Assembly: GCA_903833025.1 (NCBI GenBank)
Contig: CAILDT010000256.1
Span: 1 to 7,683 of the forward strand
Direction of reading: 5' to 3'
Length of the DNA: 7,683 bases
Source of the DNA: an uncultured Bacteroidota bacterium
Lineage (GTDB): Bacteria; Bacteroidota; Bacteroidia; 2-12-FULL-35-15
The notes below the pieces were generated by a model that was not told the origin of the DNA, made no database searches, and worked only from the letters and a program-made list of their open reading frames with translations. Every line of letters starts with the position of its first letter. Within the stretch, counting starts at the first letter, position 1. Made by a program: the position numbers and the translations under genes. Positions 1-6,648 of this stretch are shown here, in pieces.

Positions 1-2
1 GC

Positions 3-266
3 AAACGCCCAATGCACTTTTTTGGACTATGGGGTACCATTTCGTTTTTATTCGGCGGCATAGTATCTTTAATATTGATTATAGAAAAAGTTTATAAATC
101 TCATTACCACATCCCCACCCGCGATGTAACCGATAAACCATTATTTTATTTAGCTTTAGTAGCTATGGTTATTGGTACTCAATTATTTCTTGCCGGGTTT
201 CTGGGAGAGTTGATTTCACGCAGTTCCAGCGATAGAAATCGTTACCAAATAGAAAAAAAACTGTAG
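3..266 (+). CDS. Family 2 glycosyltransferase, C-terminal membrane region (5' end outside window)
   Basis: This is the tail of a longer gene. The frame is open back to the window edge and begins K-R-P-M-H-F-F-G, so the ATG at 12 is an internal Met and not a start. The 87 visible residues hold two hydrophobic helices, about residues 7-30 and 48-72 of the fragment. The second contains the G-T-Q-L-F-L-A-G-F-L-G-E-L stretch that I associate with the C-terminal pair of membrane helices in GtrB/DPM1-like polyprenyl-phosphate glycosyltransferases of Bacteroidota. Such enzymes move a sugar from a nucleotide donor to a lipid carrier at the inner membrane. The catalytic domain is not visible, so donor and acceptor are unknown. 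A hairpin and a promoter separate it from the next gene, so it is probably not in the polysaccharide operon, though read-through is possible. Confidence 0.8.
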   Translation, partial: KRPMHFFGLWGTISFLFGGIVSLILIIEKVYKSHYHIPTRDVTDKPLFYLALVAMVIGTQLFLAGFLGELISRSSSDRNRYQIEKKL

Positions 267-282
267 GTTATCAACAAACCTG

Positions 283-313
283 TATTAACAAATTCCAAAA
301 GAATGTGTTAATA
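283..313 (+). repeat. Imperfect stem-loop upstream of the polysaccharide operon
   Basis: TATTAACA (283-290) pairs with TGTTAATA (306-313). Inside it ATTC (292-295) pairs with GAAT (301-304) around a 5-nt CAAAA loop, and a single A/G mismatch separates the two stems. That gives twelve base pairs in all. No T-run follows, so it is a poor intrinsic terminator for the gene ending at 266. Its right arm overlaps the first -7 box (312-319), which makes an operator an equally good reading. Confidence 0.5.
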
Positions 314-319
314 TCTTTG
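312..319 (+). promoter_or_regulatory. Bacteroidota-type -7 box (P1), TATCTTTG
   Basis: TATCTTTG matches the Bacteroidota -7 consensus TAnnTTTG. It lies in the first copy of a 15-bp direct repeat (306-320). I see no convincing TTTG/TTG -33 element about 19 nt upstream, where the left arm of the hairpin sits, so P1 may be weak or activator-dependent. It may instead serve as the -33 element of P2. Confidence 0.45.
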
Positions 320-348
320 CCGTTTCCGAAAAATTGTTAATATCTTTG
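316..348 (+). promoter_or_regulatory. Bacteroidota-type promoter (P2): TTTG, 21-nt spacer, TATCTTTG
   Basis: The second exact copy of the 15-bp repeat (335-349) carries another TATCTTTG box at 341-348. The TTTG ending the first box (316-319) lies 21 nt upstream and can act as its -33 element, close to the usual spacing of about 19-20 nt. Transcription would start near 355, giving a leader of about 40 nt to the ATG at 394. This is the best candidate promoter for the four-gene operon. Confidence 0.6.
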
Positions 349-393
349 CGACCAGATATAAAAAAAAAGCGACAAACTTTATTCAAAGTATAT

Positions 394-2499
394 ATGAATT
401 GTTATAAAAAGGAATCTATTTGCACATCCATATTAGTATGTATTTTCGCTTTATATTCCTTTGGTCAGAAAAATGACAATAAAGATTCTCTTATATCATT
501 TAAAATAGGCGAATTAAAAGCTGTTTGGAATTTAGATAATGACGTATCTAGAGATTCCAAAAAATACGAAAGCTACTCTAAAATCCCTCCATTATATAAG
601 TTAAATGCTCAAGATACCGTTACAGAATTAGAGTATGTAAAAAGGGTGAATGACGCAAAAATTAAATTATTAAAACAAGATATTGGTTTGGATGCTGTTG
701 GTAATTATCTTCAAAATTTTAATCCTGGCTTTAATACGGATGACAATTTGATTTACCACTTTAGGTATCAGGTTGGTTTAGATTGGAATATACTAAACGA
801 TGGTTTTATTACTAATAGGTATAAACAACAAATTCTGAAAAATGAAAATACAATAATTGCTTTAACTCCTAAAACAAAAAAGAACGATGGGCAAGAATAC
901 GTTGCAATTTCTCATAAAATTATCTATTCATTTAACTTGCACAAAATAGAAGTACTCGAAAAACGTCAGCAATTAATGGATGATAAAATTTCAGTAGCTA
1001 ATGAATTATATTTATTAAAACACGTATCACGTATTAATTTGTTAGAGATAATGCAACAACAAGTTGATATTGGAAGTATGAGTCAGATTTATAAAAGCTA
1101 CAACGATGAATTGAAACTTAAAATGAATGTTGACTCGATACCGAAAGACATTCTACCATTGTTTGATGTTGATTTTACCAAAGTAATAGCTAAAGATTCT
1201 ATCAAACCAATCAGCGATAGTATTTTGAAATTAGAAATAGAGAATTTAAAATTAGCGCATAAACCTTGGACAGATATAAAGGTAAATACACAGGTGCGTT
1301 ATAATTATTACGACTTAGTGAATAGTGCATATAGCCGCAATTTTATGTCTGCTGGCATAGGTGTGGCAGTTCCTATTCCGTTTAGTATAAAAGCAAACAA
1401 AAATTTAATAGCAGAGCAATCAAAATTACTTGCCTTTCAACAGAAAGAATCAGCTAAAGCATTGCAAACCGATTTATTAAATAACTTTTATGAATTCAGA
1501 TATAAATTAAAACAGTACAATAATTTCTTTGAAAAGAGAAGAAAATATGAGGAGTTGATAAGAGTAGAAAGAGTAAAAGAAAAGTTTGGCGACCTTGAGT
1601 TTAACCCTTTAACAGCTCTTGGTTTGTTAGATGAAATGTTGCAAGTAGACATTGAAATGTTAGACATACAACAACAAATGTATTTGCAATTATTGGACAT
1701 TCATTCAAAAGCACCTGATATAGAAATTGCAAGTATCATTAAACCTTATAAAATAGATAGTCTTAATATGTCTTCCGAAAAAACAAACCGTAGTATGTAT
1801 ATCTGGTCTGAAGCACAGACTAAATACGAACCATCTTATATAGTGGAGTATTTAAGATTAAATAAAATTTCTACCGCTATATTATCTTTAAAGAAAGACC
1901 AATCTAACAAAGCAGAAGCGGTTACTTTAATAGGAAAATTAAATGCTAAGGGAATTAAAGTGGAGTTGTTAGTGGGTAGCAATAAACTTTTAACATCAAA
2001 TAATCCAACTGCTTATTTCGATTCCGTAACCAATGGTCTAGATTTAAAAACACTTACTGCAATTCATTTGGATGTTGAACCACATACAATGAAAGATTGG
2101 GCTTCAAACAAAGAAGAGTATTTGAATAAGTATGTTGAATTACTGAAAACTGCAAAACAATATTGTTCTAAAAATGGTTTACAATTGAGCGTTTCCATTC
2201 CTGTTTTTTATCCTGAAAACACGTTGAAAGATATATATGCGCAAGCTGACAATGTTTATATTATGGCTTATGAACATAACGATGCAGAATATATTGCAAG
2301 AAAAGTTCAGGAAGAATTTGCAATAGATGCTAAAAGAACAACTATCGCGCTTCGTGCTAAAGATTTCAAAAACAGAAACGAATGCGAACAGTTATTTACA
2401 GAATTAAATCAATTGCTTAACACAAATAACTTTGCGATGCACGACTTTGAAACATTTGTAAAATTAGATGAATTAAGCGTTAACCATAATCAGAAATAA
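394..2499 (+). CDS. TolC-like outer-membrane factor fused to a glycoside-hydrolase-like TIM barrel
   Basis: This is the probable outer-membrane exporter of the polysaccharide system, 701 aa. I start it at the ATG at 394. An in-frame TTG at 334 lies upstream of the P2 -7 box and would not be transcribed from it, and the ATG gives a clean signal peptide (about 1-25, ending Y-S-F-G-Q). Residues about 75-440 look like one TolC/OEP protomer: long polar helices, a beta segment V-G-L-D-W-N-I-L near 127-134, and a second half with A-G-I-G-V-A-V-P-I-P-F (320-330) followed by heptad-rich helices. Residues about 465-690 show eight alternating strands and helices of a compact TIM barrel. I-H-L-D-V-E-P-H ends strand 4, with D560 and E562 as candidate catalytic acids, and V-Y-I-M-A-Y-E is strand 6 (E627). 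This recalls GH18-like and PgaB/PelA-type hydrolases, but the family is not assigned. The fusion of exporter and hydrolase is unusual. The exporter call is firmer than the hydrolase call. Confidence 0.75.
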   Translation: MNCYKKESICTSILVCIFALYSFGQKNDNKDSLISFKIGELKAVWNLDNDVSRDSKKYESYSKIPPLYKLNAQDTVTELEYVKRVNDAKIKLLKQDIGLDAVGNYLQNFNPGFNTDDNLIYHFRYQVGLDWNILNDGFITNRYKQQILKNENTIIALTPKTKKNDGQEYVAISHKIIYSFNLHKIEVLEKRQQLMDDKISVANELYLLKHVSRINLLEIMQQQVDIGSMSQIYKSYNDELKLKMNVDSIPKDILPLFDVDFTKVIAKDSIKPISDSILKLEIENLKLAHKPWTDIKVNTQVRYNYYDLVNSAYSRNFMSAGIGVAVPIPFSIKANKNLIAEQSKLLAFQQKESAKALQTDLLNNFYEFRYKLKQYNNFFEKRRKYEELIRVERVKEKFGDLEFNPLTALGLLDEMLQVDIEMLDIQQQMYLQLLDIHSKAPDIEIASIIKPYKIDSLNMSSEKTNRSMYIWSEAQTKYEPSYIVEYLRLNKISTAILSLKKDQSNKAEAVTLIGKLNAKGIKVELLVGSNKLLTSNNPTAYFDSVTNGLDLKTLTAIHLDVEPHTMKDWASNKEEYLNKYVELLKTAKQYCSKNGLQLSVSIPVFYPENTLKDIYAQADNVYIMAYEHNDAEYIARKVQEEFAIDAKRTTIALRAKDFKNRNECEQLFTELNQLLNTNNFAMHDFETFVKLDELSVNHNQK

Positions 2500-2509
2500 A
2501 CTAAAACTA
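2500..2509 (+). promoter_or_regulatory. ACTAAAACTA leader element before the HlyD-like gene
   Basis: The 10-mer ACTAAAACTA begins directly after the TAA of the upstream gene. An identical 10-mer lies 1 nt after the next stop codon in the operon (3622-3631). A-rich leaders take the place of Shine-Dalgarno sequences in many Bacteroidota, so these may be translation-initiation signals. The copy here favours initiation at the TTG at 2517 over the ATG at 2562. Confidence 0.3.
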
Positions 2510-2516
2510 TAATATT

Positions 2517-3620
2517 TTGAAAAGTATAGATTTTAAAAGAAAAGGCTCGGCAATCCGAGTGATGAACGAAGATTCCAAGAGAATAAAATACAATTGGGAC
2601 AGAGTAGTTTATATTGTATTTATTATTGGAGCACTTGTGTTCTTAAGTTATTATGCCGTTAATAAGTTGTTTTACATTAAGGCGGACGGACAGGTTTTAT
2701 TTGAAAACGTGAGCATCCGTTTAACCAATGATTGTCGCGTTTTGGCATATCAGAAAAAAGAAGGAGATATTGTAAAAAAAGGAGATTCTTTATTTACTTA
2801 TACCATAGATAAAGATGTACTTGCAGGTAATTTCGGACCAGGTGGCGCAATTGCTATTGGTGGAGATACAACATATAATAATGAGTTGGAAAACTGGAGA
2901 GAAAAAGAAAAGTATGCTTTATTAAAAAAAGCGGGAAGTAATTTTATTGAAATTCAACAAGCAAAAGCTCTTATTAAAACCTATCAAAGTGAAATTGAAA
3001 GATTACAAAATGAAGTGGTTTTAGATGTTTTGCCTAAAAGCAGATTAGAATTTGTTCAAAATGAAATACTTAAACTAAATAACAACATAGAAGTATTAAA
3101 CGCAGAGAATGTTCAATTTTATGCTCTTATTTATCAATTGGATAATACTAAATTAAAACCTGCTGTCAAAAGTGCTAATGGAGGCATAGCTTCTAATTTG
3201 TTTGGTAACGGTGCCGGTGGTAGCGCAATACTTGGCAAACAAATTTTTTATTCTCCTATAGATGGTAGTGTTACAAGAATTTACACACAACAATTTGAAG
3301 TAGCTTTAAAAACGGAACAAATTATGGCTATTCATAAAAACACACCGATGTATATCAAAGGATTTTTTGAGCAAAGTGATATGAGTTATTTTAAAGAAGG
3401 TGATATGGTAAATATCGAATTTCCTGATGGTACAAAAAGCAATGGCTTGATTCGTAGGTTTTATTATGCAACTTATGCTTTGCCTGACGAATTCCAAAAA
3501 AGATATGAGCCGACAACAAGGACTATTGCAGCCGATATATATCCTGTTGACCCGAACGAATACACCCATTGGAAATCGTTTTATAAACTAGGGGCAACTA
3601 TTACAAAATATAAATATTAA
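2517..3620 (+). CDS. HlyD-like periplasmic adaptor (membrane fusion protein)
   Basis: This protein would bridge the inner-membrane synthase and the TolC-like exporter. It has 367 aa from the TTG start. A short basic cytoplasmic tail comes first, then one membrane helix (about 29-47). The first half of a biotinyl/lipoyl fold follows (56-98, with K-K-E-G-D-I-V-K-K-G-D), then a coiled-coil hairpin (about 122-208). The second lipoyl half is Y-S-P-I-D-G-S-V (245-252), and a beta-barrel segment covers about 277-315 (F-F-E-Q-S-D ... F-K-E-G-D-M-V). Glycine-rich hydrophobic inserts at about 103-117 and 222-240 flank the coiled coil. It resembles the periplasmic part of Alg44 but lacks a PilZ domain. 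The start is uncertain: TTG 2517 keeps the gap at 17 nt and sits beside the shared leader 10-mer, whereas ATG 2562 would give 352 aa and a 62-nt gap. Confidence 0.8.
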   Translation: MKSIDFKRKGSAIRVMNEDSKRIKYNWDRVVYIVFIIGALVFLSYYAVNKLFYIKADGQVLFENVSIRLTNDCRVLAYQKKEGDIVKKGDSLFTYTIDKDVLAGNFGPGGAIAIGGDTTYNNELENWREKEKYALLKKAGSNFIEIQQAKALIKTYQSEIERLQNEVVLDVLPKSRLEFVQNEILKLNNNIEVLNAENVQFYALIYQLDNTKLKPAVKSANGGIASNLFGNGAGGSAILGKQIFYSPIDGSVTRIYTQQFEVALKTEQIMAIHKNTPMYIKGFFEQSDMSYFKEGDMVNIEFPDGTKSNGLIRRFYYATYALPDEFQKRYEPTTRTIAADIYPVDPNEYTHWKSFYKLGATITKYKY

Positions 3621-3621
3621 T

Positions 3622-3631
3622 ACTAAAACTA
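3622..3631 (+). promoter_or_regulatory. ACTAAAACTA leader element before the zinc/GGDEF gene
   Basis: This is the second exact copy of the 10-mer found at 2500-2509. It lies in the 24-nt gap between the HlyD-like gene and the ATG at 3645 and is followed by an A-rich stretch. It may act as an A-rich initiation signal. Two copies in AT-rich DNA could also be chance. Confidence 0.3.
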
Positions 3632-3644
3632 ATACATATAACAA

Positions 3645-5081
3645 ATGTCGTTAAAAGTAGTACCACAAGCAATTGAAATAAGAAATAACAAAATCGAATT
3701 CGATAATTTATTATTTTTTATTGTTGATAGCAACAGCAGTGTCAAAATAGAACCATTGATTGGTTATGATGCTATCATTATTGATTCGAAAGATGCTGAA
3801 TTTGCTAAACTTATTTTGAAAAAAATTCGTGGACATTATAATCCTGAATTTTATTTAAAGCCGGTTTTCTTAATTAATTATAAGGAGTCGAAGGACCCGA
3901 TATTGCATAGCTTAAATGATGGCTTTATTCATTCGTACGACCAGTTAAAGGAAATTGCAGATGTTGCAAAACAAATATTTTTAAAAACAACTCAATTGGA
4001 TTATCAGCTGGTAGCAACTTTCGAAGCACAAATGATGAAGAAAGTGTTGAATTTTATGTTCACACGAGATTTGAAAACATTGAAACCTATTCCCGATTTA
4101 AATTCCGTTATTGGTTATACCTATCCTGCAATATCTGTTAATTTCGATTCTTCAGAAGAAACTCAAGTGTTAGAAATTTTGGAATGGGGAGAAAGAGAAG
4201 GTTTAGTTTGGCCCGATTTTCACGAACGAATCTATTTATGTAATCAGTGTAGCGGTGGGTTTTTAAGTTATCGCGAAGTTTGTCCGCATTGCAATTCATC
4301 CAATTCTAGTGCGCAGGATTTAGTACACCATTTTCCTTGTGCATATATAGGTCCGTTATCTGATTTTCAAAATAACGTTGATAATGCGTTAACTTGTCCT
4401 AAGTGCAACAAAGCACTTCGCCACATTGGTGTCGATTATGATAAACCTTCTATTATTCACCATTGCAACAATTGTGATAAAAATTTTCAGGACTTTTTTG
4501 TGAAAGCCAAATGTATTTCGTGTACACAAGATGTGGAAGTTCAATACTTAATACCAAAAGCCATTAACGTTTACAAACTTACAAAACGTGGCAGAACAGC
4601 AGCTTCCAATGGTTTCCTTTCTACAGGAAAAGAAGTAGAAGATATTTTCGGAACTCTTACTATGGCTGTGTTTAAAACAATGTTACACTACGAAATAGAA
4701 CGAATAAAAGAAAATCCTGAACAGCAAAAGTCAAGTATTGTCATTGTAAATATTGAAAATATATTTGAGTTGTATAAAAAAGTAGGTAAAAAAGCAGAGA
4801 AAACAATATTGGAATCCATTGTTAACCTAATCAGAGAAAATGTGAGGCCTACTGATTTTATTGCCTTCGAAAACTCTTCAACTATGTATTTAGGTTTAAT
4901 AAATAGTGATGCGCTTCAGTCGGAAGCAACACTTGAAAATTTAAAAACACTGATTGAAAAACTAATTAAAAATAACTTTAATGATTTCTCAGCTAACATA
5001 AACTTTAAAGTGAAATTGTTACAGCCGTTTAATAAATCCGAATTTCAACTTCAAGAACTAACAAAAGACTTATTTGATTAA
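3645..5081 (+). CDS. Receiver-like / TackOD1-like zinc domain / degenerate GGDEF regulator
   Basis: Cytoplasmic by sequence: 478 aa with no signal peptide or membrane helix. Residues about 20-112 resemble a response-regulator receiver fold (I-I-I-D-S-K-D near 44-50, K-P-V-F-L-I at 72-77). The central region holds four C-x-x-C pairs that can form two zinc ribbons (C199/C202 with C213/C216, C251/C254 with C274/C277), plus C232 and C290/C293. L-R-H-I-G-V-D-Y-D-K-P (258-268) matches my memory of the TackOD1 metal-binding domain. Residues about 363-460 follow a GGDEF fold, but the active-site pentapeptide aligns with N-S-S-T-M (410-414), so diguanylate cyclase activity is not expected. R401-P-T-D404 sits exactly five residues before it, the spacing of the c-di-GMP inhibitory site. 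I infer a c-di-GMP receptor, by analogy with PelD, that regulates the synthase encoded next and translationally coupled by a 1-nt overlap. The ligand is unproven. Confidence 0.7.
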   Translation: MSLKVVPQAIEIRNNKIEFDNLLFFIVDSNSSVKIEPLIGYDAIIIDSKDAEFAKLILKKIRGHYNPEFYLKPVFLINYKESKDPILHSLNDGFIHSYDQLKEIADVAKQIFLKTTQLDYQLVATFEAQMMKKVLNFMFTRDLKTLKPIPDLNSVIGYTYPAISVNFDSSEETQVLEILEWGEREGLVWPDFHERIYLCNQCSGGFLSYREVCPHCNSSNSSAQDLVHHFPCAYIGPLSDFQNNVDNALTCPKCNKALRHIGVDYDKPSIIHHCNNCDKNFQDFFVKAKCISCTQDVEVQYLIPKAINVYKLTKRGRTAASNGFLSTGKEVEDIFGTLTMAVFKTMLHYEIERIKENPEQQKSSIVIVNIENIFELYKKVGKKAEKTILESIVNLIRENVRPTDFIAFENSSTMYLGLINSDALQSEATLENLKTLIEKLIKNNFNDFSANINFKVKLLQPFNKSEFQLQELTKDLFD

Positions 5082-6388
5082 TGCGTTTTTTAGACGAATT
5101 TATTAACTACGTTTCTTCGGTTGATGCCGCAAAGCTCTTCCGTATGTTTTGGTTCTTTTTTATCTTTGAGTTTTTTCGTTTTTTTCTTGTCGAAATCTCC
5201 ACTATCATATTTTGGAAATTTGATAGTATCTTCCGTAAAAAAGGTATTGCAGATGCACGACTAACGCTGATGAAAAGCCAACCCCTGGTTTCCATTATAG
5301 TACCTGGACGAAACGAAGGAAAACATATTTTCAAACTTGTAAATTCTTTAAAAGAACAAACCTACCAAAATTTCGAACTCATTGTTATTGATGATGGTTC
5401 GGATGACGATACACCTATTATTTGTCGCAACTTGGAACATCTCGGAATGATTTCTGCCTTTTATCGTAACGATGTAAGAGGAGGGAAGGCATCAGCAGCA
5501 AATCTGGGTCTTCGCTATGCAAGAGGAGAGTTTGTTATTCATTTCGATGCCGATTGCTCATATGATAGAGATGCAATTGAAAATATATTAGTGCCTTTTT
5601 ATTACAATCCTAAAATAGGCGCAGTAGGTGGTAATGTGCAAGTACGTAACTACAAGGATAGTTTATGCGCCACCTTGCAAGCATTGGAATATATGGATAC
5701 TATATCTATCGGACGTATCACTACGTCAGAATTAGGTATCTATCGTGTAATTTCAGGTGCTTTTGGTGCTTTTCGTAAAGAAGCACTTGATAGGTTAGGA
5801 GGTTGGGATATAGGACCCGGATTGGATGGTGATATAACAGTTAAAATACGAAAACTAGGATATATAATACATTTCGAACCAACAGCAGTATGCCAAACAA
5901 GTGTACCTGTTACATTCAAAAAATTGATACGACAACGCCTTCGTTGGGATAAATCACTTATCCGTTTTCGTTTGCGTAAACACAGAGATGTGTTTTATCC
6001 AAACGACTCTTTCAAGTTTTCTAACTTCATTTCATTTGTCGAAAACGTAACATACAACCTTATTCTAAACGTAAAATGGTTTTTTTATCTTGCGGATATG
6101 GTGTTTAATTTTGCATCACAGCTTATCTTCATAATCCCAATGAACATTTGCCTTTACACAGTAAATAACTTTATGAAATTTTTGGTATTCTCGCCTTTTA
6201 GAGATAGAAAAAATGAAGGTATCACTTACTTCTTAATATATTTACCACTAATGGTGTTTTATTTCGGATACTTCCTTCGTATTGTAAGAACTACTGCATA
6301 CATACAAGAAATATTCTTCAAAGCATCTTATAAAGATAATTGGAACCCAGCAAAATCATCTCGTCAAGCAAAAATAATGAAGATTTAG
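5081..6388 (+). CDS. Processive family 2 glycosyltransferase, polysaccharide synthase
   Basis: This is the probable polymerase of the system, 435 aa in the inner membrane. One N-terminal helix (about 22-46) precedes a GT2 domain with the full set of synthase motifs: V-I-D-D-G-S (102-107, D104/D105), F-D-A-D (155-158), L-D-G-D (248-251, the usual catalytic-base position) and Q-R-L-R-W (285-289), the QxxRW signature of processive beta-glycan synthases. Hydrophobic segments at about 316-360 and 380-403 supply further helices for a translocation channel. There is no PilZ domain, unlike BcsA, so any c-di-GMP control must come from a partner. The length fits PgaC, hyaluronan synthase or Alg8-like enzymes. 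The sugar cannot be told from sequence. The ATG shares its A with the preceding TAA, which indicates translational coupling. It is the last gene of the operon. Confidence 0.88.
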   Translation: MRFLDEFINYVSSVDAAKLFRMFWFFFIFEFFRFFLVEISTIIFWKFDSIFRKKGIADARLTLMKSQPLVSIIVPGRNEGKHIFKLVNSLKEQTYQNFELIVIDDGSDDDTPIICRNLEHLGMISAFYRNDVRGGKASAANLGLRYARGEFVIHFDADCSYDRDAIENILVPFYYNPKIGAVGGNVQVRNYKDSLCATLQALEYMDTISIGRITTSELGIYRVISGAFGAFRKEALDRLGGWDIGPGLDGDITVKIRKLGYIIHFEPTAVCQTSVPVTFKKLIRQRLRWDKSLIRFRLRKHRDVFYPNDSFKFSNFISFVENVTYNLILNVKWFFYLADMVFNFASQLIFIIPMNICLYTVNNFMKFLVFSPFRDRKNEGITYFLIYLPLMVFYFGYFLRIVRTTAYIQEIFFKASYKDNWNPAKSSRQAKIMKI

Positions 6389-6648
6389 TTTTGTTTAAAA
6401 TTTTGTTTGATAAAAATGCGGTAACACGTACCGCGAACAGCACACTATGAGGGAGGTAAAAGATATTCGGTTGTAGATTCCCAATACTGAAATTGCTGCT
6501 GACCAAAATAAATGTGTTGTCCATTAAATTTATCTACTCCATTTGCTTTGTGGTCATTCATTTAAAAATCTCGTTTATTCAAATGTTCGTGATGCGATAA
6601 GATCAATCTTTTATATAGACTGGCTGTGGCGTTTAAAAAATTCTGTTT
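6389..6648. other. Convergent intergenic region without a supported gene
   Basis: This stretch lies between the stop of the synthase and the stop of the oppositely oriented DsbD-like gene. It starts with two TTTTGTTT copies (6389-6396, 6401-6408), then the hairpin at 6418-6434. A patch at about 6418-6456 is visibly richer in G and C than its surroundings. The rest is AT-rich with no convincing coding sequence. A short minus-strand open frame overlaps the synthase 3' end and has no recognisable features. Confidence 0.6.
6411..6434 (-). terminator. Possible minus-strand intrinsic terminator
   Basis: GCGGTA (6418-6423) and TACCGC (6429-6434) form a perfect 6-bp stem with a 5-nt loop. Read on the minus strand, the stem is followed by ATTTTTATC, a short U-run. 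On the plus strand no T-run follows. It would stop transcription from the two minus-strand genes, although it lies about 215 nt past the last stop codon. Confidence 0.4.

Noticed and set aside
265..281. AGGTT...AACCT inverted repeat after the partial glycosyltransferase
   Set aside because: Only 5 bp with no T-run, and it starts within the stop codon. Not supportable as a terminator.
334..393. In-frame TTG start giving a 721-aa version of the exporter/hydrolase protein
   Set aside because: It starts upstream of the P2 -7 box, adds a basic stretch before the signal peptide, and the ATG at 394 gives a normal signal peptide.
1488..1700. Antisense open frames inside the operon (also 3306-3569 and 5107-5334)
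   Set aside because: They are cysteine- and serine-rich shadow translations of well-supported genes, with no independent evidence.
6318..6524. Minus-strand open frame of 68 codons over the synthase 3' end and the intergenic hairpin
   Set aside because: It overlaps about 70 nt of a well-supported gene in antisense, crosses the hairpin, and has no recognisable domain or initiation signal.
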